Shown here: positions 17,990 to 23,892 of the stretch, piece by piece
How the letters are laid out: each line of letters begins with the position of its first letter
How positions within the stretch are numbered: position 1 is the first letter of the stretch
Assembly (NCBI GenBank): GCA_964643965.1
Contig: CAZXVH010000014.1
Location: forward strand, 1-64,000
Source: GCA-2746795 sp964643965
GTDB lineage: Bacteria; Chloroflexota; Anaerolineae; Promineifilales; Promineifilaceae
DNA: 64,000 bases
Direction: 5' to 3'
Notes under the pieces: generated by a model
The model's input: the letters and a program-made list of their open reading frames with translations, nothing else
Told to the model about the DNA's origin: nothing
The model's database searches: none
Program-made: the position numbers and the translations under genes

Positions 17990-18832
17990 ATGTCACAAGA
18001 AATTATCGTTGCCTTCCAGGGCGAACCTGGCGCCTATTCTGAGCAAGCGGTGCGACAGCATTTCGGCGCAGAGACGCACACCCTGCCCTGCCGCAGCTTT
18101 ATGGAAATATTTGAAGCGCTGCACACCGGCGCGGCCAGCCAGGGTATGCTGCCGGTAGAAAACTCGCTGGCCGGCACAGTGGCGCCCGCTTACGATTTAC
18201 TGGTAGATCATGACCTGTCGGTGCAGGCGGAAGCGGTGGTACGGGTGGAACATTGCCTGCTGGCTCCCACGGGAACCCGGCTCCAGGAAATCAAGCGAGC
18301 CAAATCGCACCCGCAAGCTTTATCACAATGTGAGCGCACCTTGCAACGACTCGGCATTGATCCGGTCATTCATTATGATACGGCCGGCGCAGCCCGCGAT
18401 TTAGCCGCCAACCCGGAACCAGGCACGGCCGCCATCGCCAGCGAATTGGCCGCCCAGACGTATAACCTGGAAATTTTGGTGCGTAATCTGGAAGACCTGG
18501 ATTTCAATTTCACCCGCTTTTTTGTGCTGGGTAAAGAGACGCCGCCCCGCCAGGACCCCAGCAAAACCTCGATTATTTTCACCACGCGGCATGTACCCGG
18601 CTCCTTATACGAAGTGATGGGCGAACTGGCGCACTATAACCTGAACTTGACCAAAATCGAGTCCCGGCCGCGACGAAACCGGCCGTGGCATTACCTGTTC
18701 TATGTCGATTTTGAAGGGCATGAAGATGATCCGCAGGTGCAGCAAGCGATGCTGGGCATTCTCAAGAAAGCCTCTTTCCTGAAGGTGCTTGGCTCTTACC
18801 CGGCCGCCGACCAGGGATTTTGGATGGAGTAG
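17990..18832 (+). CDS. pheA: prephenate dehydratase
   Basis: A monofunctional prephenate dehydratase of 280 residues that makes phenylpyruvate for phenylalanine synthesis in the cytoplasm. The catalytic domain starts AFQGEPGAYSEQA and has the conserved PVENSLAGTV and the catalytic LDFNFTRFFVLG (TRF motif). The C-terminal ACT domain (about residues 190-275; TSIIFTTRHVPGSLYEVMGELAHYNLNLTKIESRP) carries the ESRP signature for phenylalanine feedback binding. The start ATG 17990 has AAGGAGCAGG in front; the longer frame has no support. No other aromatic-pathway gene is adjacent. A heptad repeat tract starts directly at the stop codon. Confidence 0.95.
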   Translation: MSQEIIVAFQGEPGAYSEQAVRQHFGAETHTLPCRSFMEIFEALHTGAASQGMLPVENSLAGTVAPAYDLLVDHDLSVQAEAVVRVEHCLLAPTGTRLQEIKRAKSHPQALSQCERTLQRLGIDPVIHYDTAGAARDLAANPEPGTAAIASELAAQTYNLEILVRNLEDLDFNFTRFFVLGKETPPRQDPSKTSIIFTTRHVPGSLYEVMGELAHYNLNLTKIESRPRRNRPWHYLFYVDFEGHEDDPQVQQAMLGILKKASFLKVLGSYPAADQGFWME

Positions 18833-18837
18833 TGGGG

Positions 18838-18866
18838 GGACAGTGAACAGTGGACAGTGAACGGTT
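18838..18866. repeat. heptad repeat tract after pheA
   Basis: Units AGTGAAC, AGTGGAC, AGTGAAC in 7-base phase, beginning within 10 bases of the pheA stop codon (GAGTAGTGGGGGGACAG). Confidence 0.75.
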
Positions 18867-18936
18867 CTCTGCTCCAGCGCAGGCTTCCATTGGCTGTTGT
18901 GGTTGGATTCCTGCCTGAGCCACTACTTGATTGCTC

Positions 18937-18971
18937 ATCCCAGACATAGTTGGTGGGAAACGGCCGTTTCC
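18937..18971 (+). repeat. 35-base direct repeat, upstream copy
   Basis: Starts ATCCCAGACATAGTTGG and ends in GAAACGGCCGTTTCC. It matches 19852-19886 at 34 of 35 positions. The 47 bases before it also resemble those before the other copy (about 62 percent), so the full repeat is about 82 bases. The two copies bracket the toxin-antitoxin pair. Confidence 0.85.
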
Positions 18972-19021
18972 ATCGAAAATCCCTTTGCGGATTAGGCAGG
19001 GTATTATGCTATACTTTTAGC

Positions 19022-19294
19022 ATGAACGCTTTAACGATTGAATATCCAGAAGAATTGCTATGGGCATTGCAACAAGAAGCAGATGAGTTTGCCCTCGAAG
19101 CACGATTACTCCTGGCCATAAAGCTGTACGAAACTGGTAAACTCAGTACTGGTTTAGCTGCACAATTTGCTGGTATGCCGCGTAGCGCATTTTTTTATGA
19201 ATTAAGCCGCCACGGCTTATCTCCCTTTGGCGAAACCCCAGACGAATTAGAGGACGATCTTAAATATGCCCGTCGGGCCAGTCATACTGAATAA
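19022..19294 (+). CDS. UPF0175 family antitoxin
   Basis: A 90-residue protein that fits UPF0175: it begins with a beta strand LTIEYPEELLWALQ, then ALEARLLLAIKLYETGKLSTGLAAQFAGMPRSAFFYELSRHGLS, which is the family's helical DNA-binding part, and an acidic end. Such proteins act as antitoxins that neutralise a PIN-type ribonuclease and repress their own operon. The ATG at 19022 is preferred to the longer frame from 18950, which would run through the direct repeat. It overlaps the toxin start by 29 bases, a strong sign of translational coupling. A possible promoter lies between the palindrome and the start (TATACTTTTAGC just before the ATG). Confidence 0.85.
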   Translation: MNALTIEYPEELLWALQQEADEFALEARLLLAIKLYETGKLSTGLAAQFAGMPRSAFFYELSRHGLSPFGETPDELEDDLKYARRASHTE

Positions 19295-19751
19295 TACACC
19301 TCTGGTTGCTTTGTGGCTTCTAGATCAATTCCCCTTATTGCAGACCTTATTTGGTCAGGTGATTATTCCCACTGCCGTTCATGCTGAATTTCTTGCCATT
19401 GAACAGGCTGCTCGCCAACAAGCATTAGCCGCATCGCCATGGATTAAAACAACTGAAATATTCGATCCTCGCCTGGCGCAGGTATATTTGGGTTTGGATC
19501 GCGGCGAGTCAGAAGTTTTGGCATTGGCTTTGGAACGATCCGCCCGGCTTGTTATTATGGATGAGCGCCAAGGGCGGCGTTATGCACAGCGATTAGCTTT
19601 ACCCCTGACAGGTACATTGGGTGTTTTATTATTAGCAAAGGAAAAACAGTTGATAACGGCCGTTTCTCCTCTCATTGAACAACTGCAAGCCAGCAATCTC
19701 TTTTTTGACCTCGAATTGATTCATCATGTTCTGCAATTAGCTGGGGAATGA
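19266..19751 (+). CDS. DUF3368 family PIN-like toxin
   Basis: A 161-residue PIN-fold protein of the DUF3368 group, the usual partner of UPF0175 antitoxins. It probably cuts RNA when released. Landmarks: the first strand VILNNTPLVALWLL, where Asn replaces the first PIN aspartate as is common in DUF3368, the acidic residue in VHAEFLAIE, LDRGESEVLALALE, and VIMDERQGRRYAQRL with the C-terminal acidic pair. GTLGVLLLAKEKQLI is the family's closing helix. The start ATG overlaps the antitoxin gene. The gene carries one AACGGCCGTT near 19655. Both genes lie between two copies of a 35-base direct repeat, suggesting they move or were inserted as a unit. Confidence 0.85.
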   Translation: MPVGPVILNNTPLVALWLLDQFPLLQTLFGQVIIPTAVHAEFLAIEQAARQQALAASPWIKTTEIFDPRLAQVYLGLDRGESEVLALALERSARLVIMDERQGRRYAQRLALPLTGTLGVLLLAKEKQLITAVSPLIEQLQASNLFFDLELIHHVLQLAGE

Positions 19752-19851
19752 TACACCGACCGCCATGCTCTGGCATATTCCCTCTGCCCCAGCGCGATCT
19801 GCCCATGGCTGCTGTGATGGGTCTCCAGACCTAACCACACCCCGTTTGCCA

Positions 19852-19886
19852 ATCCCAGACATAGTTGGTGGAAAACGGCCGTTTCC
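19852..19886 (+). repeat. 35-base direct repeat, downstream copy
   Basis: Second copy of the repeat at 18937, with one difference (A for G before AAACGGCCG). It lies 101 bases after the toxin stop. Confidence 0.85.
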
Positions 19887-19954
19887 TCTCCTAAATTTCC
19901 ATCCATCCCCACTACTTTAACGCAGCCTGTCACACACTCCAAGCAAATAAGTTC

Positions 19955-19984
19955 TTGACCAACTCCAACCGCCTATGGTAAACT
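19955..19984 (+). promoter_or_regulatory. sigma70-type promoter before the short ORF at 20028
   Basis: TTGACC (19955-19960), an 18-base spacer and TAAACT (19979-19984). It is one of the best promoter matches in the window and points at the 24-codon frame at 20028. Confidence 0.6.
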
Positions 19985-20027
19985 GCCCCGGTCTGAAAAA
20001 CAAATCAAAACCTTTGGAGGTACTTAC

Positions 20028-20102
20028 ATGATGCAAAAAGGAAATTTAGCCCAAGTGCAAAAAGCATATACACATTGTGTGAGTACACCTGCTTTCCGGT
20101 AA
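20028..20102 (+). CDS. 24-residue ORF with full expression signals, possible gene remnant or leader peptide
   Basis: ATG 20028 follows TTTGGAGG at 20013-20020, a strong ribosome-binding site, and a good promoter at 19955. The frame MMQKGNLAQVQKAYTHCVSTPAFR stops at TAA 20100-20102, where heptad repeats begin. A terminator hairpin stands at 20236. So there is a complete small transcription unit with a very short product. Either a gene lost its 3' part when repeats inserted at its end, or a true small peptide or RNA is made. I do not recognise the sequence. The 744-base stretch 19752-20495 holds no other gene that I can support. Confidence 0.4.
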   Translation: MMQKGNLAQVQKAYTHCVSTPAFR

Positions 20103-20113
20103 CCCGTAATCCA

Positions 20114-20192
20114 CCACTGTTCACTGTAAACTGTTCACTGTAAACTGAACACTGAACACCGAACACCGAACACCGATTACTGAAAACTGAAT
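20114..20192. repeat. heptad repeat tract, CACTGTA/GAACACC types
   Basis: Units such as CACTGTT, CACTGTA, AACTGTT and then GAACACC, GAACACC, GAACACC in 7-base phase. The tract follows the stop of the short ORF and changes unit type along its length, showing drift within one tract. Confidence 0.8.
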
Positions 20193-20235
20193 TCCAGGTG
20201 CGCCATCCTGGAAGTTTACCCATCTGCCAGACCTG

Positions 20236-20268
20236 GCCACGGCTCACACATTGACCCGTGGCTTTTTT
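20236..20268 (+). terminator. Rho-independent terminator
   Basis: GCCACGG paired with CCGTGGC around a 13-base loop, followed by six T. It would end the short transcript that starts near 19990. Confidence 0.8.
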
Positions 20269-20310
20269 GATCCCCGATCACACTACAATTGAAGCCGCCT
20301 TTGCCGGAAC

Positions 20311-20390
20311 ACTTCGACAAGCTCAGTGTACACTCGACAAGCTCAGGGTACACTCGACAAGCTCAGGGTACACTCGACAAGCTCAATGCA
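20311..20390 (+). repeat. 20-base tandem repeat, four units
   Basis: Four units of 20 bases with core CTCGACAAGCTCAGGGTA; the two middle units are identical, and the first and last differ at a few bases. It lies upstream of the RIO kinase. A related piece (TTCGACAGGCTCAGTG) is found inside the ABC exporter gene near 22461. Confidence 0.85.
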
Positions 20391-20437
20391 AGCGTTCTGC
20401 CGTCATTATGGCTGGTTCTCGTCACGGGTTCTCCTTT

Positions 20438-20473
20438 AGATTACCGATTAACGATTTTAGATTGACGATTTTG
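20438..20473. repeat. heptad repeat, GATTACC type
   Basis: Units GATTACC, GATTAAC, GATTTTA, GATTGAC, GATTTTG in 7-base phase, ending about 25 bases before the RIO kinase start. Confidence 0.6.
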
Positions 20474-20495
20474 TCACCAAGAGGAACTGAACACG

Positions 20496-21461
20496 ATGAA
20501 TACCGATCTATATGATCTTTATGCAGAGTATGATGAGTTTGACAACGGCCGTTCCGCCCACCGGCGGCGCGCCCGCAGCAAACCCAAACAAAAAATAAGC
20601 AATCCTATCGAGAAAATAGAGCAAGAGCTGCTGAGCATGGATGACAGCAGCGACGCCTGGATTCCCACCTACGCTCAAAACCTGGATCCCCTGCACCACG
20701 AACGGCGCTGGGTGATTAACGCTGTGGCACATTTCTATCAGGAAAACATCATAACCGATGTCACTCGCCGCGTAAAAGGGGGTAAAGAAGCCAACGTCTA
20801 CGCCTGTGTGGCGCACCCTGCCAGTGGGGTTGATTGGATTGCCGCCAAGCTGTACCGAGAACGGATGTTGCGCAGTCTCAAGAACGACGCCGTCTACAAA
20901 GTGGGACGCACCATTCGTGACCGGGAAGGGAAACAAGTGCGCAATTCACGCGAACGTCGCGCCATTATCAACAAATCTGGCTACGGGCAAAAGGTTGACT
21001 TCTTGATGTGGGTTGGCACGGAATTCCGCACCCAAACCCTACTTTACGAGGCGGGCGCCGATGTGCCGAAACCGGTGGCGCAACATGGGCACAGCATCCT
21101 GATGGAGTTTATCGGCGACGAGTATGGCGCTGCGCCCGCCCTCAACGAGATTTCCCTGCCGCGTGACGAGGCCGAACCCCTGTTCCAACGGGTGATGGAA
21201 AATATAAGAATCATGCTAGACCACCACCTGATTCACGGCGACTTGTCGGCCTACAACATCCTCTACTGGCAGGGTGACATCTGGCTCATCGACTTTCCGC
21301 AAGCCGTCGCCGCGCAAAGCAATCCCCATGCTTTTGAGATTTTAGAGCGCGACATTACCCGCGTCTGTAAATACTTTGCCCGTTTTGGGGTGGCGACGGA
21401 TCCGGTACAGATTGCGCTGGATTTGTGGCGGCCGTACGTACGCTGGCAGGGAATTGAATAA
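20496..21461 (+). CDS. RIO-type atypical serine/threonine kinase
   Basis: A 321-residue protein of the RIO kinase family, RIO1-like. Seen: the ATP-binding GGKEANVYACVA with the strand-3 lysine in WIAAKLYRERMLRSLK, the RIO-specific flexible loop (YKVGRTIRDREGKQVRNSRERRAI), the hinge SILMEFIGDE, the catalytic loop LIHGDLSAYNILYW (Asp near residue 248) and the metal-binding Asp in IWLIDFPQAV. In archaea and eukaryotes RIO proteins work in 40S/30S ribosome maturation; the role in bacteria is not established. An N-terminal basic/acidic tail of about 60 residues precedes the kinase. It starts after a run of repeats and ends 27 bases before the ABC exporter gene. Confidence 0.9.
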   Translation: MNTDLYDLYAEYDEFDNGRSAHRRRARSKPKQKISNPIEKIEQELLSMDDSSDAWIPTYAQNLDPLHHERRWVINAVAHFYQENIITDVTRRVKGGKEANVYACVAHPASGVDWIAAKLYRERMLRSLKNDAVYKVGRTIRDREGKQVRNSRERRAIINKSGYGQKVDFLMWVGTEFRTQTLLYEAGADVPKPVAQHGHSILMEFIGDEYGAAPALNEISLPRDEAEPLFQRVMENIRIMLDHHLIHGDLSAYNILYWQGDIWLIDFPQAVAAQSNPHAFEILERDITRVCKYFARFGVATDPVQIALDLWRPYVRWQGIE

Positions 21462-21462
21462 G

Positions 21463-21492
21463 AAATGATGAATGATGAGTGATGATTGATGA
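21463..21492. repeat. heptad repeat at the ABC exporter start codon
   Basis: AATGATG, AATGATG, AGTGATG, ATTGATG in 7-base phase. The start codon of the next gene (ATG 21489) is the end of the last unit. Confidence 0.65.
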
Positions 21493-23312
21493 AAAAGAGA
21501 GGTGTAACATTCTTGACGACCTATCTACGGCCGTTCTCCAAACGTGTCATCTTGCTTACCATCCTGCTCTTGATTGGCATTGGCTTGCAACTGTTTGCGC
21601 CGCAAGTGATCCGGCGGTTTTTGGATGCGGCGCAGGGGGGCGCGGAGACGCGGCTGTTGGTATCGCTGGGGTTGATCTATCTGCTGGTAGTGATGGTGCA
21701 GAAAGGGCTGAATTTGTACAACACCTACCTCAGCGCCGATTTAGGCTGGGCAGCCACCAATCGCTTACGCAGCGATTTGGCGGCGCACACCATGCGCCTC
21801 GATATGGGTTTCCACAAGCTGCACACGCCCGGCGAGATCATCGAGCGCATCGACGGGGATGTGGGCAATCTGGCGGAATATTTTTCGCAGTTGATCGTCC
21901 ATGTCTTTAGCAATGCGGTGCTGCTGGTGGGCGTACTGTTTCTGCTGTTCCGGGAGGATTGGCGCTTTGGTTTGATTGGATTGGGCTATGCCACGGTAAC
22001 GGCCGTTTTCCTGCGCCTGATCCAACAACCCAATGTGGCATTCTGGGCGGCCATCAGCCGGGCTTATGCCGACCTGTTTGGCTATCTCGAAGAGCGCTTC
22101 GGCGGCACGGAAGATATTCGCGCCAACGGGGGCAGCGCGTATGTGATGCAGCAGCTTTACCCCAAAATGGCGCTCATTGCGCGGAAGCGAGTGCAAGTGG
22201 ATTTATTCGGCGGCTTTACCTTTTCCACGAGCTACATGTTTTATGTATTCACGTTGGTGATCACGTTGGCGTTGGCGGGACAGCTTTATTTGCAGGGCGA
22301 ACTCACCATCGGCACTGTCTTTTTGCTGACTTTTTATGTGGGATTGATGGAAGGGCCGATTAAGTATATTCGCCGCCAAATGGGCAATTTGCAGCGTGCT
22401 GTTGCCAGCATTTACCGCATCGATGAGTTTTTCCAGCTTGAACCGGACGTGAAGGATGCTTCGACAGGCTCAGTGACCGAACGTGTCGAAGTGACCGCTT
22501 TGCTTGCCGAAGCGCCATCCATCCAGTTTGAGGAGGTGTGCTTTGCTTATAAAGACCAGTTGACAGTGAACAGTGAACAGTTAGCAGTGAACAATGTCTC
22601 CAATCTCGTTTTGGATGATGTGAGTTTTGAGCTGGCAGCGGGCAAAGTGCTGGGCGTGTTGGGGCGCACGGGCAGCGGCAAGACGACGCTGACGCGGCTC
22701 ATCTTTCGTTTGTATGATGTGGATGCGGGGCGCATTTTGCTGGATGGCCTGGATGTGCGCCATTTTAGCTTGCGCGATTTGCGGCAGCAGGTGGGCATGG
22801 TGACGCAGGACGTGCAGTTGTTTGAAGCCACCGTGCGTGACAACCTGACGCTGTTCCGCAGTTACGATCCCACGCGACCACCAATTAGCGATGCGGCCAT
22901 CGTGGCTGCGATTGATACCTTGGGCTTGAGCGACTGGTTCTATGCCCTGCCAGATGGGTTGGATACCAGGCTCAAGACGGGCGGACAAGGCTTGTCAGCG
23001 GGGGAGGCGCAGTTGTTGGCGTTCACGCGCCTGTTCTTGCGTGACCCACAGTTGGTCATCCTGGATGAAGCGTCGTCGCGCCTGGATCCGGCGACGGAAC
23101 AGTTGCTCGAACGCGCCATCGACCGGCTGTTGCAAAACCGCACCGGCATCATCATCGCCCATCGCTTGCAAACGGTGCAACGGGCTGATGACATTTTGAT
23201 ATTGGAAGACGGCCGTTCTGTAGAAAACGGCTCTCGCACTGCGTTAGCAAATGATCCCAATTCCCGCTTTGCCCGCCTGTTGCAGACTGGATTGCAAGAG
23301 GTTTTGGTGTGA
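21489..23312 (+). CDS. ABC exporter half, membrane + ATPase (consensus Walker site half)
   Basis: A 607-residue ABC transporter with six transmembrane helices (about 15-310) and a nucleotide-binding domain (about 350-600). Walker A is GRTGSGKTT, Walker B VILDEASSRLD with the catalytic Glu present, and the H-loop His lies in IIAHRLQT. The signature is LSAGE rather than LSGGQ. Its partner at 23892 has LSGGQ but Asp in place of the Glu. The two therefore build one active and one degenerate ATP site, as in heterodimeric exporters. Repeat-derived peptide lies in the linker (SVTERVEVTALL, near 22461-22499) and near the start of the ATPase domain (DQLTVNSEQLAVNN, near 22555-22600). The start ATG 21489 follows a heptad repeat. 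The substrate is unknown. Confidence 0.88.
   Translation: MKKRGVTFLTTYLRPFSKRVILLTILLLIGIGLQLFAPQVIRRFLDAAQGGAETRLLVSLGLIYLLVVMVQKGLNLYNTYLSADLGWAATNRLRSDLAAHTMRLDMGFHKLHTPGEIIERIDGDVGNLAEYFSQLIVHVFSNAVLLVGVLFLLFREDWRFGLIGLGYATVTAVFLRLIQQPNVAFWAAISRAYADLFGYLEERFGGTEDIRANGGSAYVMQQLYPKMALIARKRVQVDLFGGFTFSTSYMFYVFTLVITLALAGQLYLQGELTIGTVFLLTFYVGLMEGPIKYIRRQMGNLQRAVASIYRIDEFFQLEPDVKDASTGSVTERVEVTALLAEAPSIQFEEVCFAYKDQLTVNSEQLAVNNVSNLVLDDVSFELAAGKVLGVLGRTGSGKTTLTRLIFRLYDVDAGRILLDGLDVRHFSLRDLRQQVGMVTQDVQLFEATVRDNLTLFRSYDPTRPPISDAAIVAAIDTLGLSDWFYALPDGLDTRLKTGGQGLSAGEAQLLAFTRLFLRDPQLVILDEASSRLDPATEQLLERAIDRLLQNRTGIIIAHRLQTVQRADDILILEDGRSVENGSRTALANDPNSRFARLLQTGLQEVLV
22459..22499 (+). repeat. inverted repeat inside coding sequence
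   Basis: CTTCGACA paired with TGTCGAAG around a spacer, related to the 20-base tandem repeat at 20311. It is translated as part of the linker between membrane and ATPase domains. Confidence 0.6.
22555..22600. repeat. heptad repeat inside coding sequence
   Basis: AGTGAAC-type units (GACAGTGAACAGTGAAC, then TTAGCAGTGAAC) in 7-base phase, translated as TVNSEQLAVN in a loop near the start of the ATPase domain. Three units make 21 bases, so the frame is kept. Confidence 0.75.
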
Positions 23313-23313
23313 G

Positions 23314-23892
23314 ATGAGAAATAATAACATGTTTGACTTCACCACCTTTCCTGAACTGATTACAGAGCGTCTTGTTTTACGCAAACTTCGCCTTGCAGAT
23401 GCGGCAGATTTACTTGTCTTTCGCGGTGACTATGAGGTGCAAAAATACAATGGCCCCGTGTTGAAAACTATAGAAGAAGCCCAAAACGATATCAGGGCAG
23501 CCCATACCGAGTACGATAAACAGGAAGGGATAAGCTGGGCCGTGACTTTTAAGGATGCCGATAAAGTTTTGGGGTCTTTCGCTTTTCATCATTGGAGCCA
23601 TAAACATCGCCGGGCCGAGGTTGGTTATGATTTGGCACGCGCCTATTGGGGACAAGGCATTGCCTCTGAAACGTTACGCGCCATGATACCTTTTGGCTTC
23701 GAGCAGATGAACCTCAATCGCATTTATGCCAGTACGATAGCCGACAATCATGAATCTGTGCGCCTGCTAGAAAAGATTGGGTTTCTACGAGAAGGCACAA
23801 AACGGAAATCTTCCTGGGAAGATAATGGCACATTTCATGATAGTGCTATGTATGGCTTGTTAAGAGATGAATACACGCAGGGATTACGATAA
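23314..23892 (+). CDS. GNAT acetyltransferase, RimJ/RimL type
   Basis: A 192-residue N-acetyltransferase. The start LITERLVLRKLRLADAADLLVFRGD and the acetyl-CoA-binding strand/helix RRAEVGYDLARAYWGQGIASETLRAMIPFGFEQMNLNRIYASTIADNHESVRLLEKIGFLREGT are characteristic of the RimJ/RimL group, whose members acetylate ribosomal protein N termini, small amines or antibiotics. ATG 23314 lies two bases after the preceding stop; ATG 23329 is a possible alternative. It sits between the two halves of a heterodimeric ABC exporter and overlaps the second half by one base (TAATG), so it is certainly in the same operon. It may modify the exported compound or protect against it. That is inference. Confidence 0.85.
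   Translation: MRNNNMFDFTTFPELITERLVLRKLRLADAADLLVFRGDYEVQKYNGPVLKTIEEAQNDIRAAHTEYDKQEGISWAVTFKDADKVLGSFAFHHWSHKHRRAEVGYDLARAYWGQGIASETLRAMIPFGFEQMNLNRIYASTIADNHESVRLLEKIGFLREGTKRKSSWEDNGTFHDSAMYGLLRDEYTQGLR

Noticed and set aside
20311..20390. Possible CRISPR array
   Set aside because: The 20-base units follow each other without spacers, and no cas gene is present.
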